64,000 bases of DNA from the NCBI RefSeq assembly GCF_921293095.1, contig NC_060247.1, positions 108,705,111 through 108,769,110 of the forward strand, given 5' to 3'. Below the pieces are notes generated by a model that did no database searches, was not told where the DNA came from, and saw nothing but the letters and a program-made list of their open reading frames with translations. The position numbers were made by a program, and so were the translations under genes. Source of the DNA: Ischnura elegans. Taxonomy: Eukaryota; Arthropoda; Insecta; Odonata; Coenagrionidae. Below, piece after piece: positions 44,189 to 56,728 of the stretch (position 1 is the first letter of the stretch; each line of letters starts with the position of its first letter).

Positions 44189-46801
44189 AGCAATATGCTC
44201 GGCGTAATTATTACTAAGCGAGCCAGAAAAAAATATTGTACAGGAATTATAATCTTCTGATGGCCAGAGGCGTATATAGACGTGAATTTTGGCGGTTAGG
44301 GTAGCTTTTTGGGAAGATAATCATTAGCATTTCACAAATACGTGTTTAACTACGATTTTTACGTCCTTTAGATGACATATTTTGGGTTTTCTAGTGGTGT
44401 ATTTTTTCTCTCTGACAATAAGTACCTTAACTATGCCTTCATTTGGCTCATCCTCAGTACATGATGCTCACTAACAAAGTAGAAAGTAAAAGATTTCGGA
44501 AAAAAATTGTTAATTATTTTATTTCGAGGCGGAATTTCTGATTTGAATCCGCTACTCCTGGTAACTAGATGATACGACATGTTGACGGGATCGGTCGCGA
44601 ATCTATTTCATTTATGTAAATGTCTAATCTGCGAAGAAATAGTTTTACCCACCAGTTATGAAGGAATTCAGCACTTCAGAGCGAGATTTTAGATCTTTTG
44701 GGAAACAATTTCAGCAAGTAACGCATGAAATGATTGATTTTATCGCCAGTTGCTCCGAGCGTGTACAGTCATAAGGTCTTTTGCAAATAAATGGCTCTTG
44801 CGTCCATATTATCCGTTTTGAAATGGCTGAAATTACGTAGAAATGTGATAAGATGTGAAAGAATTTAATGAATGATACTTAAATCGCTTAAGTAATGACT
44901 GAAATAAAGGTAAAAGTTTTAGGTAAAAGATATTGTACGAACTATAATTAATTGCGTGTGTTTTATATAACATGCTGATGGGAAATTAAAAAAAAAACTT
45001 GTGTGCTTGGTAGATAATTATTGTGGCACTGTGTTTTCTTTCGACATAAAACCGAAACCAATTTCATTTTCATAAGTTTCGGATCTAAATTGAAGGATCC
45101 ATGAGGAAATAGTTCAAACCATAGAAAAATGTTTTCAGATACAATTGTTCCATTAAATATATTAAAAAATCATCACAGAAATGATCCACCACTGCGATGG
45201 ATTTGTTTCCAAGGAGCCTAATTTCATTTATATTTATCCTTTACTATATGTATACTTTAAGTAATGGTATGTGGTTGCCTCATTCCCTTCTAGATGTTCT
45301 TTGCTAACACTTCAAACATGGAATACGGAAATAAAGGCTTGAGCTTTCTGCGACACCTCAGAAAAAATCCCAATATCGTTCTAAAGTAAAACTCTAACGG
45401 TGTCGGTCTTGAAACTTTAGCGGCCACCCGGAGAGTCCCTTTGTTAAGGGTTGCGAAGGATTTCCGTAAACTATTGACAGCTACTTGGTGGCGCTTTCAA
45501 GACAGGGCGTCGCCTTTCATTCTTTCGACATCGGCGCCCCCTTCCCCTGTATCCTCCGCAAGGATGACACGAGACCCTGAGAGAAAGAAAGAGACAAGGG
45601 TTAGTCGTTTGTGATTATTTTTATTTGCAGTGCAGGCCCTTTCTCCACCTTCGTCAAACAGGGTGCTTTGCGAGATGGGTCCTTAGCATGCAACCGCTCC
45701 ACCCGGCCAATCCCCCTCCCTTGTCATCAGAATAGTCGCCCTCCATTGGTGCAGCCAGGTGGGAGTGGATGGGGGAGGGGCGTGGTTTCCCGTAAATATG
45801 CGCGGGCACGTCTTTTGTTCCTAAGTAAAAGCCCTTCCTCCTCTTGAAGCTGGCGGCTGCGTGGAAGAAGGACCGGTGATAGCTGGAGAGTTTAACGGTG
45901 GAGGGACAGGGGTGGATGAGAGGAGCAGGCAATTAAGGATATGGGCTACTTCAACCGTAGACTTCGAGTCGCTAAAAATGGAAACGACATTGAAATTAAT
46001 TTTGGCAACACATTAATAGGACAGTTAAATAGAATAATTATTTATAATTGAATACTAATAATAGAATAGTTATTTTTACGTTGTAATTTTGTCCACATCG
46101 GTAGGTTTCCAGCATCAATCTCGTAGGCTGTTGAAATTCATTTTCACTTCACGTATGTGGTAGTCGGGATGAGTAGTCTTTGTTATTTTTATGCTGCATT
46201 TTTATCAGAGTCCGTATGGAGAGGATAGTATTTCAGTTTATGGTAAATGGAGACATTGCGACTTTAGATACATCTTAGATGCCACAAAAAGTATAATAAT
46301 CTAAAACTTTTACAGAATTTGTGTACACGAACCGAAGGAAATTTTATTGCGACAGTGAAATTTCACAAAGGTGATCTGGAAACCATGGAGTAAATGCCTA
46401 TAAGATATTTAGAAAAGTTTTGGAAATGAGAAACAAAGGCGAGTAAAATTCCAGGCTACAGCAAAACATACATTTACGTGGAAGTTAAAGAATCTCTCTC
46501 CGGTTGTCAGGTGGATTTCATGTGAATAATTTCATCAAAAATAATCAAAATTGCTATAATAGGTGCAAATTGTCTACGTCTATTGTCTATGTTAATAAAA
46601 CGGTTTTATTGGGGCTTTATTGGGCTTATGTACCCTTCTTCTATCTTAACCCTAGCATCAGGCCTCAAAGGGACTAGATACAACAATTTATCATTTTCTC
46701 CGTTGAATTAAGTGTCCTTTTGTCCTTTCATTCGTATTGTTCATATTAAATTCACTCTATATTCCTCCGCAAGTCTCTTACTACCGCATCAAATTCTGAT
46801 C
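44189..46801. other. non-coding stretch, nothing recognised
   Basis: Mostly AT-rich. 45400-45930 is richer in G and C, with overlapping unassigned frames on both strands. No gene or repeat end was recognised. Confidence 0.35.
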
Positions 46802-47356
46802 TTAAATTGGGGCGCAACTGTCATCTTTATCCACTTCCCTTTCGTTTTCGATAGCTTTCGTTCTCAGGCTCTTTCCGTTGTATAACCCTTCTAAATATTC
46901 TTTCCATCTCTTCGCTTTGTCTTCGTTTCCAATCATTAGTTCGCCATTTTTGTCCCTAGGGGTATTACGTATTACGCCTCGTCCCTCAAAGTGGTTCCTC
47001 ACGATCCTATTGGTGGCTTCTTCTTTCACATGTGCAAGATTGTTTTGTGCGTCTTCACAAATATTTTTCATCCACTGTCCTCTAGTCTTTCTCGCTTTAC
47101 GATGTATCTCGTTTCTTATGCTCATGTAGCTATTTTATCCTTCCTCAGTTTTCGAATTGTTATTCTTTCTCCGTTCTTCAATGGGATCTAATAGGACATC
47201 ATCCATGATCCATGGCTGTTTCTTAGCAAATTTTCTTCTCCCTAGAACTTCTCTGGCGGCCTGCTGAAGCCCGTTTTCCGTATTTACCTTGATATGATGC
47301 TCCCATGTCTTCTTTACTGATACATTTGATTTCTTGAATTTCAGATGCCATCTCAT
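46802..47356 (-). pseudogene. LINE ORF2 linker between endonuclease and RT
   Basis: Two frames on the minus strand joined by a stop near 47130. The first has WEHHIKVNTENGLQQAAREV, then KKQPWIMDDVLLDPIEERRK. The second has IHRKARKTRGQWMKNICEDA, then KDKNGELMIGNEDKAKRWKE and YLEGLYNG. This order (PWITDEIL..ERR, K..KE.WL...CEE, DKDGN......RW.EYIE.LF) is the linker typical of insect non-LTR retrotransposons before the RT domain. Neither the endonuclease nor the RT itself was recognised alongside. Confidence 0.7.
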
Positions 47357-47517
47357 AATGCTATATTATGATTAAGCTTTTGCAGTCCTTTGGTTCTGGT
47401 TCATAAACTTCTACTTCACTAAAATTTAGTCTAGTTGAAACTTCTGTTGGATGGGCAAAGATATTCATTAATAAGAGTACTGTCCTGACTTTCAATAATT
47501 TTTAAAATTCATAACTG

Positions 47518-47745
47518 CTATGTAGAGTCCAATTCACGACGGTCATTGCAAAATTTTAAAATATTCATTTTCAAATTGCTCCTATGGCAGTTGCATATTA
47601 AGTGTTTAGCAAAATTAAATTTTTCATCTTTGTTATTTTTGTAAGCACTTAAATGTTCTTTCTTCCTGATTTCAAAACTTCTTCCTGTCTGCCCCTCGTG
47701 CACACCATTTCAATCGCCGTATTTCAATTAATATACTCCACATCT
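47518..47745 (-). pseudogene. GIY-YIG endonuclease remnant, Penelope-like
   Basis: Minus-strand reading KYGD, GVHEGQTGRSFEIRKKEH, LSAYKNNKDEKFNFAKHL, ending ILKFCNDRRELDST. The pattern (Y)VGQTGRSF..R..EH...Y......FA.HL is the core of the GIY-YIG nuclease of Penelope-like elements. The upstream RT is not present. A DIRS- or phage-type GIY-YIG is less likely given the sequence. The AATAGGGT element at 47750 begins right at its edge. Confidence 0.6.
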
Positions 47746-47749
47746 ATCC

Positions 47750-48392
47750 AATAGGGTGGATCCTATTATTTTTTATTGCGTAAATGAAAGATTATTACTC
47801 CATATCACGCTCTTAGGTTTTCGAATGGCGATATCTATTTTTCGCGATTAAATGAAAAGTGAAAATTTTCAAGCGCGCGAAAACGCGACGGCTAAGTAGG
47901 AATGATGGGAAAAGTCCGTGTGACGTGTTTCTGGTTCCCGCTGCCGCCCTGTGAGGTGACCTTGAGGCGAGGCTTGAGCACTGATACGACACAGGCTGCT
48001 AGCAGGGTACTCTGCTACCTGCGCTTGGCTTAAATATGGATTATTAATACCTTATCAAACGAAGGAAACTTTCCGACCTTGGACAATTTTAATAAGTGAT
48101 TATTAAGAAATGTTTCCCTGAGCTCTGTGACTCATGCATGCATTGGTAATCTCAGACGATGTAAAACTCCTATCCTCTCGTGTAGAAACTAGGTCCCTGT
48201 GACGTCACGTGGAGTGGAATCGCATGGGCGCCAATCTGGCCTTTTTCAAATGTGGTTAAAATTGACCATTGGCATTCGTCTAAAGTGGGATTTCTAAAAC
48301 CAAATAATGTGTATGTTATGAAAACCCTAACTGTGGGTAACGAATAGCAATCAATGCATTTCGTTTTCTTTGATGAAGGAAGCTACCCTATT
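47750..48392 (+). mobile_element. AATAGGGT-family transposon, copy 4
   Basis: Full-length direct copy of the element at 4167, from AATAGGGTGGATCC to GAAGCTACCCTATT. It contains the overlapping TGACGTCACGTG motif at 48200-48211. Some divergence from copy 1 and short internal indels. Confidence 0.85.
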
Positions 48393-51300
48393 GGTCTATC
48401 TGATCCGTACATTTAACCATTAGTCTGCTCAGAGTGGCGTAAAAATTTACTTCCACTAACATGGACTGCTCTCCCAAAATTACATGTTGTGGTGTGCCAA
48501 TACATCTATTTACTAAATATAAGTCAAATACGCGCATGGATACGATCGATGTGAGCTCTCGCCTTGAGGGTGAACCACGCGCATGAGAAAACCTTTCGGT
48601 GATAGAAGCCAATAGCCAGGGAACCAGTTTAATAACGATGCAGATTTATCGGTGAAGATTAGCCCACTCCTGCAAAAATTACATCCTGTGATTAGCTACC
48701 AAAAATTAGAGAACTGTCAATTGTCCCTATTATCAAATGCATTATATGATTTTACGTAATAACTGTTTTTACAATGAAATGCATGGAAATAAACTACGTA
48801 ATAATTTTACATGTTCAGTTAACTATTTTTAATGTGAGTTTAATTACGTTTCGTATGATACTATGAGTCAAACTCTCTGTTTTTATATGCTGCATATTGG
48901 GAAAGCCACTATTTCTTAAAAATGACCCGAAGCTTTTCACTACGTCGAGAATGAGCTATTACGAATTATATTCCTACAGGCCAAGAATGGGTACAGTAAT
49001 TTTTCAAATTACGCCCTGTCGTGAGAATGAATCCAATGAATATTAGGGCATAAAATTTTGGAGAAAAAGGACGTAAATTAGGTGCTTTGATGATTTGAGA
49101 ATAAATATCAGCTATTTTATTTTTTTGTGCGGAGAGTGGCAATATTGTTTGCCATTAAAGAATGGAAGAATTACAATTTTCCAACTTCGTTTCCAATTTA
49201 ACCTTTTTCTCCATTTATTACGTCCTTTGCTCTTTTATTTTCCCATTGTGGTAATCATTGCATTTTGAAATTAAACATGCGTATGACTGTGAATTTTTAT
49301 ACCTAGAATGTGTGCTCTGGTATTAAAAAAAATATATATTTTATCGCACGTATTGATTCTACTCTGGCTTTTATCTTCAGATATTTCTTAGTGGCTCTTA
49401 TGCTGAGGTGCAATTTTAGGCGAAGCCAGAGGAATAGATACTTTGATGAACTTAGCTTAACTGGTAACGAATAGCTTGAACACCACCACCACTATTTTCC
49501 AAAAGTATTGCTACAAAGTTGATGTCTTCAATCCTTAGGACTCGTAAACGAAAACATTCCCGCTAAAGAGTGTGGACGTAAAGATTCACATGCATACGGT
49601 TTTTAAAACTACCTATTTTTGGACTCATTTTAGCTCATCGGAAAAACACGAGCGAAAGGATGGTAGAAAGATGGGGTTTGTAGTTAGATGTGAACACGGG
49701 AGGGTGGTCAGGAGGGAGAACTTATAGAAATGAAAGAGACAGCCGTTTCTTCAGATTTTCTTTCGCCCCAACGTTTTCTACCGCTCGTGACAAAATGGTC
49801 GCTGTCAATCAAGGGAAGCTAGATCATATCTCCCCATTTTAACGTGAGATATTTATCGACGCTCGCCCTAGCGGGACCCTGAGCGGCTTTAAAAGAAGTG
49901 GATTCACCCCAAAAAGGCCCGGGGATGGGACGAATAGGTACTTACCTCTCCTACCCACCCTTTCTCGCACTTTTGCGGAAGGTAAAGTGATTGAGCGTCC
50001 GCACTTTTCCACGGGACTTATAAACAACGAGCCTTAGAAAAGGCGGAAGGCTTAATGGGTCGTTTTTGGGTAATTAGTCAGAGTAACGGTACGTTCCGAA
50101 ATATCTATCCGAATGTGTGTGGGTTGGCTTTGTTTCTCCTGCGGCTTTTCGCTCCCGAAATATTGCGAAAGGGGATTAAAGAGGAACATTTTTAAAGGCT
50201 TTGCTCATATGAGGTGAGGGCTAGACCAAACCTTCTTGTGGTCACCATCCAAAGTGAAAGCAACGGTACAAGAGGGTTGGAAGGGGTGAGAAAAGAAGAG
50301 ACGAAGAAGAATATTTCTTTCGGCTTCGACTTCTTGTCCGTGTGTGCAGCGGGCCATAAGATATCCATGTGTCGCAGATGATGAACTGCCGAGTCAGAGA
50401 GCATCCATCAGCCGTTCGTGGACGGACAATCCATCGGTGGTCACTGCAGAGGGACCGTGGTCAAGGGGAGGGATGGCGAAAGCGATGGAGGGCATTTGGG
50501 GGTGGTCAGTGGACAGATGTTACACCCATAGAGTCACGTATGGTCAACAGCCAATGGGATTCAAGTACTCTCTCTCGTGGGGAAATGGCGGGGGATGCCA
50601 AGTGTGCGAAAAGGGTTTAGGAAATTGACAGGTTGCGGGTACCTGGGGAAAGAAAAAAGACGGATAGTTCGCTAAGGGTTATGAAATACTCGCAAAACCA
50701 TTTTCTTTGCACAAACGGTTCTGGCGGTCTTAGTCCTTTCTTGTGCCCCTAAAAATAGGAAAGAGTTACGTTTGTTGCAGTTCTGTGGTGCGCCTCAAAG
50801 GAGTGCTGTCTTTAGTTTTGGCTCAGTGAAATGCTTTTCGATTAAAGCGCTGTGGAAGTCTACCTACCTAGCATCTATCTTACCTACCCTAACCTCTGAT
50901 TTCGGCCTTCTCCTATTTTCGCATAGTTTTTGAGGAAATTCCTCTAAAAATGAAGTAAATATTACTTTCCTGAAAATCCATTTCGTTTTTTATCTAGTTT
51001 TTGGATAAAATATTGTAAAGAACGTTTCTAGAGGTCTCAGAAGATCATACTTCTCTCCATGAAGTGATGGGCTTACCGATGCAGTATTACAGCGAGTACC
51101 TCTTCCCCCTTTCTAAAACTATATGATGATCTTATTTCACTTTTTCGATACGATGACTGTCCATTTATCTCTTCCGCAAAATGTATTTACCTGTTTGTGC
51201 TACTTTGGTTAATTTCAGTCACGGTTTTCAGTTCCTAAACTAAGATCTCAAATTAAATCTTGTATTTCAATTAAATGAAAATGAAGGAAATGATAATAAA

Positions 51301-51835
51301 AATAATGGATCATTATTGCCGGCGTTCACGACATGCAGTAATAAATAAATTTATTAATACGAAGGATAGTATGTTTTCATTTTTTCGATCTCTTTCTTAT
51401 TATGGATTTCAACTGTTTCAGTTACCTTTGTTGGACATAAAGAATGAGTTTTATACTCGAGCTATATCCCAATTTGATAGATTGAAAATGGAATTTTCGT
51501 AATGAAAAGGCGATCACTACAGCCGCGGCTCAATCCTGGAAGCGGTGGATAGTGTACTTGAAAATCATTCTGAGGAAATTGTATTCCTACTAGATATTCG
51601 TGCGTGGAGCAAAGCAACTCAAGGTTACTACCTTTGTAGGGAATTTATCCACTCATTCTCTGTCCTTTAATCCATTATTCTTTAGCCTGTAAGATTAATT
51701 AACGCAGAAGGGGGTATTGGGAGGGGCAGACAGAATTGGGAATGTGAAAAAAGATCTAACCATCACAAAGAGCCTACGGTATTGCAATCAAAAACGAGCA
51801 AAATTGAATTTGATTGCGGGACATCTAAATGATAA
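48393..51835. other. non-coding stretch, nothing recognised
   Basis: AT-rich on the left; 49640-50650 has higher GC with overlapping unassigned frames on both strands (49839-50628). No gene, RNA or repeat end was recognised. Confidence 0.35.
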
Positions 51836-52606
51836 TCTTATATATAAAAATGAATCGCAAAATGTGTTGGTAAGCGCATAACTCAAGAACGCCTGGACCA
51901 ATTTGGCCAATTCTTTTTTTAAAATGTTCGTTGAAGTCCAAGGATGGTTCTTACGGCGATAAAAAATCGAATAATTGCCGGGAAAACCCTAAAAACAGCC
52001 CTTTTCTTTTTCACATACAAACGTTTTCTAACTAAAACGTAGAATCAATTTGAGCTTTATTGCTATTATATAAAGTTCATATTAAATTACAAGCACTCAC
52101 TGTTATCTAAGAAATGTAGGTGTGTTCCTAACGTCAAAAAGTAAATTTGCACTTTCTTACCGCTATACAAAGTTCAAATTCAATCATATCTATCAAAACA
52201 GTGTGCGTGTGTGCGTTGGAGCACAGAATACGTCGTTGGAGGATTTAATGTCGCGTTCCGAAACTAAAAAAAAGTGATCGCGGACCCGACCAAATTGAAT
52301 AGTCACAAAATATAATAATAACAACTTGGTTGGCTTCGCGATATTATTTTTTTTGTTTTACTTTCGGCAGTCGACAAAAAAATAAAACATTGGTATGGCT
52401 TTAGAGGATTTGACTTCAAGTCATATCAGATTAAAAAAAAAAACAAATTAAAAAAACAACTGTCAATGTCGATTTGCCGCCTTTGCCGGTGTTGTTTTTC
52501 TTGGATTTTCTGTTATACTCTACTGAGTGTGCTTTTGTTTTGTTTGCAGTGTTTTGTTATCTACCTATGAAAAAAAAGTTATTGCATGTGACACAATATT
52601 TTAATA

Positions 52607-54863
52607 ATGCCTCCTATAAGACGAGGCAATTTAAGTAGAAGAACACGAAATGCTACAAACCAAGCTAATTACCGATCTAATCGTACTGCACAAGAACGTG
52701 ACGACCGAAATGAACATGAAAGAATTAGGATATCACAAACACGTGAAGCGCGAGCACGACTTTCAACTAATAATCGCGCAAATTTGAATCGAGCTGCTTT
52801 CAGTTACGATGTGTCAATTGACTACAGTAACTACCAATGTGTTGTTATTGGTTCTATGAACTCGGTTTGCTCACATTGTAAAGCATTAAAATACAAAAAC
52901 GAAGCCAATGGATTGTGTTGCGCAAATGGTAAAGTGAAATTAATACCATTGAATCCACCACCAGAGCCATTGTACTCATTGGTTTCAGGAATAGGAACAG
53001 ATTCCATACACTTTTTGAAAAATATCCAACAATATAACAATTGCTTTCAAATGACTTCATTTGGGGCAACAAATGTGGTTCGGGAAAATTTTATGCCAAC
53101 TTTCAAGGTATGTATTAAGCAGTTAATCATAATTATTTTAGCGAACAATATTTTCTGATACATAATTTATAATAACAAATATTATTTAAGTTTGATCACT
53201 GACAATACATAAATTTATTCTACACATTGCTTATTTATTTTATTTTATAGTGTTTTTGTTACAAATATAATATATATATTTTTTAATTTACAGATACAAG
53301 GCCAAATATATCACAGAGCAGGTTCATTGTAACCAGTGCCAGCTAGCAACTATGAATTCCTGCAAATTTATTTTATGGGCAATTCACAACAAGAAATAGA
53401 TCAGCGTTATGCATATAACAATTTAGTAAAGAGGCCTATTGTAGAACAATTACAAACTTTTTTTCATGAACACAATCAATTGATTATATTGTTTAAAACT
53501 GCACTTGATCTGATGCCATCTGACAATCACAAAATTGTAATCAGAGCTGATAAAACACCTGCGGGTCAACATGCAAGACGTTTTAATGCACCAACTATTG
53601 ATGAAGTTGCTATCGTTGTAGTTGGAGAAAACCTTGAATCCCGTGATATTGTTTTACATCGTCGGAATGATCAATTACAACGTATAAAGGAAACACACCG
53701 CTCATATGATGCACTGCAATATCCCATTATATTTTGGCAAGGTGAAGATGGCTATGATTTCTCAATAAAAATGATAAATCCCATTACAGGTAATTAAAAT
53801 ATTAGTTTAGCTATGGCGATAATATCTCAGTCAATATATTATGTATTTTAATTTTATATTTCAATGTTATTAAAACAAAATATATTTACAGGTTCTGAAA
53901 TCATCAAAAAAGTAAGTTCAATGAATTATTATTCATACCGCCTAATGATTCGGGAAAATGAAGACAATCACATATTGAAATGTCGGCGATTATATCACCA
54001 ATATGTTGTTGACATGTATGTTAAAATTGAAACGGAGAGATTAACATTTATCAGGTTGAATCAAACTAAACTCCGATCTGATGAGTATAAGAGATGCGAT
54101 TAATACAGATGGCAATGCACAGAATGTGGGACGGATGACAATTCTTCCAGCAACATACATCGGAAGCCCTAGACATATGCACGAATATGCTCAAGATGCC
54201 ATGTCGTATGTTCGTCATTATGGTACAGCAGATTTGTTCATCACATTTACATGCAATCCACACTGGATAGAAATCAAGCAGGAGTTATTCCCTGGGAAAT
54301 CACCCATTGATCGTCATGATATTACAGCCAGAGTCTTTAGACAAAAGTTGAAATCTTTGATGGATTTCATCGTAAAACATCATGTGTTTGGTGAGACACG
54401 CTGCTGGATGTATTCTGTGGAGTGGCAGAAACGAGGATTGCCACATGCACACATTTTGATTTGGTTGGTTGAAAAGATAAGGGCAAATGAAGTTGATGCA
54501 GTGATATCAGCTGAAATCCCTAATGTACAAGTAGATCCTGGATTGCATGAGGTAGTTATCAAAAACATGATACATGGTCCCTGTGGAACTCTTAATCAAA
54601 ATTCACCGTGTATGATGGATGGTAAATGTTCGAAACGATATCCACGGACATTAATATCGGAAACAATTACTGGTAATGACGGTTATCCACTGTATCGTCG
54701 CCGATCGACAGCAGACAATGGAAGATCAACAATTGTAAAAATAAATCAACAAGATATTGAGATAGATAATCGCTGGATTGTTCCATATTCACCCATTTTA
54801 TCAAAGACCTTCAAAGCACACATCAATGTTGAATCTTGCCATTCAGTGAAATCTATTAAATAA
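52607..54863 (+). pseudogene. Helitron Rep/helicase protein, N-terminal and Rep part, broken
   Basis: Would nick and join single-stranded DNA during rolling-circle transposition. Exon 1 52607-53107 starts MPPIRRGNLSRRTRN, has CSHCKALKY and NPPPEPL motifs. Intron 53108-53293 (GTATGT to TTTACAG), then exon 2 to 53789, intron 53790-53891, then exon 3. Phases match at both junctions. The Rep domain has FITFTCNPHW near 54235 and the HUH motif GLPHAHILIWL near 54435, plus the usual CGTLNQNSPCM and KRYPR motifs. Defects: TAA at 53330-53332, a frameshift near 54087, and a stop at 54861 just before the family's CKYxxK catalytic Tyr region, which is lost. Confidence 0.88.
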
Positions 54864-54886
54864 TTGAGTGAAATCTATTAAATCTA

Positions 54887-55039
54887 TTAAGTGTTTGTGG
54901 TATTAATTTGGAAAACCCATGTTTCTCACATGGTCAATTGTATGTTGCCTGTTCCCGTATTGGAAAACCATCAGATTTGTTTGTCTATGCGCCAGGTAAT
55001 CAAACAAAAAACATCGTTTATCACAAAGCACTACAATGA
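54887..55039 (+). pseudogene. Helitron helicase C-terminal remnant
   Basis: Reads LSVCGINLENPCFSHGQLYV, then ACSRIGKPSDLFVYAPGN and ends TKNIVYHKALQ. This is motif VI and the end of the PIF1-type helicase of Helitrons. The whole helicase core between the Rep domain and this piece is missing. At the junction (54846-54890) the string AATCTATTAA occurs three times, suggesting a repair scar. Confidence 0.85.
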
Positions 55040-55238
55040 AAATAGAACTGATTTTTTTTGTTAATAATTATGATTTACATGATTAAAATTACTTACTTTT
55101 AAATGCTTATAGTGTTTTATTTAATTATTTTTAATTCACACCGAATTATTACCAGGGTGACGGTTCTGTTCAGGATAATGTTTTGCAAAGAATATAAAAA
55201 AGGTAGGAACAAAACACTGCCACATTACAAATTTTTTT

Positions 55239-55267
55239 GACAGGACGAAGTCTGTCGGGTCAGCTAG
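55239..55267 (+). other. Helitron 3' hairpin and CTAG terminus
   Basis: Five-base stem GACAG/CTGTC with loop GACGAAGT, followed after seven bases by CTAG. This is the termination signal structure expected at Helitron 3' ends. Confidence 0.8.
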
Positions 55268-55287
55268 TGTGTAATATTTCTATGACC

Positions 55288-55390
55288 GTGCGGTATGCAC
55301 GTGGCGGTCCCCTTACATGCTGCATGTTGGTGATTGGTCACTCCCTGCCAAACACCCTAGAGGCGGCTCGCAGGGTATTATGTAGATATA
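55288..55390 (+). mobile_element. LINE 3' terminal fragment
   Basis: GTGCGGTATGCACGTGGCGG, CATGCTGCATGTTGGTGATT, then hairpin CTCCCTGCCAAACACC, CTAGA, GGCGGCTCGCAGGG and TATTATGTAGATATA. It starts 20 bases after the Helitron end. Confidence 0.78.
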
Positions 55391-56196
55391 AAGTCCTTGA
55401 AGAGTCACATCTAAAACGTTTGGCAGGGGGTGATTCTTCCTCCACTGCATGCACTAAGCTACATATGGGTGCTTCCACAGTCAATGGCGCCGACTCCATG
55501 GGGCCTGAGGGGGCCCGAGCCCCCTCAAAATTCGTTATGGGTGTGAGGAAAAAATGTGTCAGGCTTGTCGATTTTCCCCGGAGTGTCCAGAAATCGAGAT
55601 TCGAGTTATCAGGATTCTAATGTTGATCATATGACTCTTCTAAAATGCTTAAAAAACTTAAAACTCACTACTTATAAAATTTCCCAGGGCCAGATCCCCG
55701 GTTTGGGCCCCCCCAATATTTTTTGTAAGTCGGCGCGCCTGCTTCCACTGTGACTCTTGATCGAATGTGGTAGGGGGCTTGCTCTCACCATGCATGCATA
55801 ATTCATTCCGCTGCCATAGTTTTTGGCCCAGGTCTGCATGCCCCTACGCGCACCACAAACTATTGGTATGCAAAAATGTTCATGCATGTGCATCTGTTTT
55901 GTTTCTTATTTTTTATTGGCTTATTGTTATTAAGTTATTTGGTAGTATGGAGTATAAAGGCATTTATGTAACTAAAATGTCTGAAGAAAGGCCATATTTA
56001 AGATCTTAAAGAATATTTTCGTATCTTCTTCTTTCGCATTAATATGTCTACCGGTCCATGCGAAGAATCGGCCAGTTTTTTTTAGGCAAGATCGTTAAAA
56101 TTTGGTAGCCGTAAATGGTAGCGATTTCTTAGCCTTCCTCTTGAGGATTGGATCTGAAGATTTCAATAACCCCCTGAGTGATGAAGTCTTCTCAAC
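55391..56196. other. non-coding stretch, nothing recognised
   Basis: Includes a GGCAGGGGGTG fragment at 55421 that echoes the LINE hairpin in inverse orientation, and GGGGCCTGAGGGGGCCCGAG near 55500, a phrase common at repeat ends. No gene was recognised. Confidence 0.35.
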
Positions 56197-56268
56197 GGTC
56201 CCATGGTGTAATGGTTAGCACTCTGGACTTTGAATCCAGCGATCCGAGTTCAAATCTCGGTGGGACCT
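56197..56268 (+). tRNA. tRNA-Gln (anticodon TTG)
   Basis: 72-base cloverleaf: acceptor GGTCCCA/TGGGACC with discriminator T, A box TGGTGTAATGG, anticodon stem CTGGA/TCCAG with loop CTTTGAA (anticodon TTG at 56230-56232), and T arm with B box GAGTTCAAATCTC. No intron; CCA is not encoded, as expected in eukaryotes. All stems pair, so it looks functional. A T5 run follows at 56276. Confidence 0.93.
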
Positions 56269-56275
56269 TGTAATA

Positions 56276-56280
56276 TTTTT
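56276..56280 (+). terminator. RNA polymerase III terminator of tRNA-Gln
   Basis: TTTTT eight bases after the tRNA 3' end on the coding strand, the normal pol III stop signal. The SINE at 56281 starts at the next base. Confidence 0.75.
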
Positions 56281-56464
56281 GCCGGCCACGGTGGTGGAGT
56301 TGGCGGAATATAATCCTTGCCTACCCCACATGAGGTCGCGGGTTCGAGTCCCGCCTAAGTAGGTTGCCCCTATTCGCGGCTTACGTATGTTTGTTTTTTT
56401 TTTTTAAACCTCTATGTAATTGGCCAAAGGAGCTGTTTTCGGTGGTGCAGGAATAAATAAAATA
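56281..56464 (+). mobile_element. tRNA-derived SINE
   Basis: Head GCCGGCCACGGTGGTGGAG, intact B box GGGTTCGAGTCCC, CTAAGTAGGTTGCCCC, a poly-T stretch and body, and a tail CAGGAATAAATAAAATAAG. Same family as 24514 and 61262. The head resembles tRNA-Gly. Confidence 0.75.
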
Positions 56465-56728
56465 AGTTTTGAGGTGGCATATTTTTATATTAGAATGTCC
56501 GAAGGCTGTAACCGAAATTTAAAAAAGTAGCCTACTGTCAGTCGCCCAATAATTGCCCATAGGGCCACCAATCTCCCCGAGAATTACCATAAGAAACAAA
56601 TATACTTCTAAGTACATATTATTCTTTATGCCAACTACGGAGGTGTTTGGTATGGGGTGAACCATCTCTAACATGCGCCAGAGGACTAATATTTACTTCC
56701 AAGGGTATGAACTAAGAAACATGTACGC

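Larger units (their letters stand above)
51836..55267 (+). mobile_element. Helitron, internally deleted, both ends present
   Basis: Rolling-circle transposon. The 5' end TCTTATATATAAAAATGAA at 51836 matches the usual TC plus TATATA start of insect Helitrons. The 3' end is CTAG at 55264-55267, preceded by the hairpin GACAG-GACGAAGT-CTGTC at 55239-55256. The flanking bases are A on the left and T on the right, the standard Helitron AT target, with no duplication. It encodes a Rep-type protein in at least three exons and keeps the extreme C-terminus of the helicase, but the helicase core is gone. It is defective. Confidence 0.88.
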
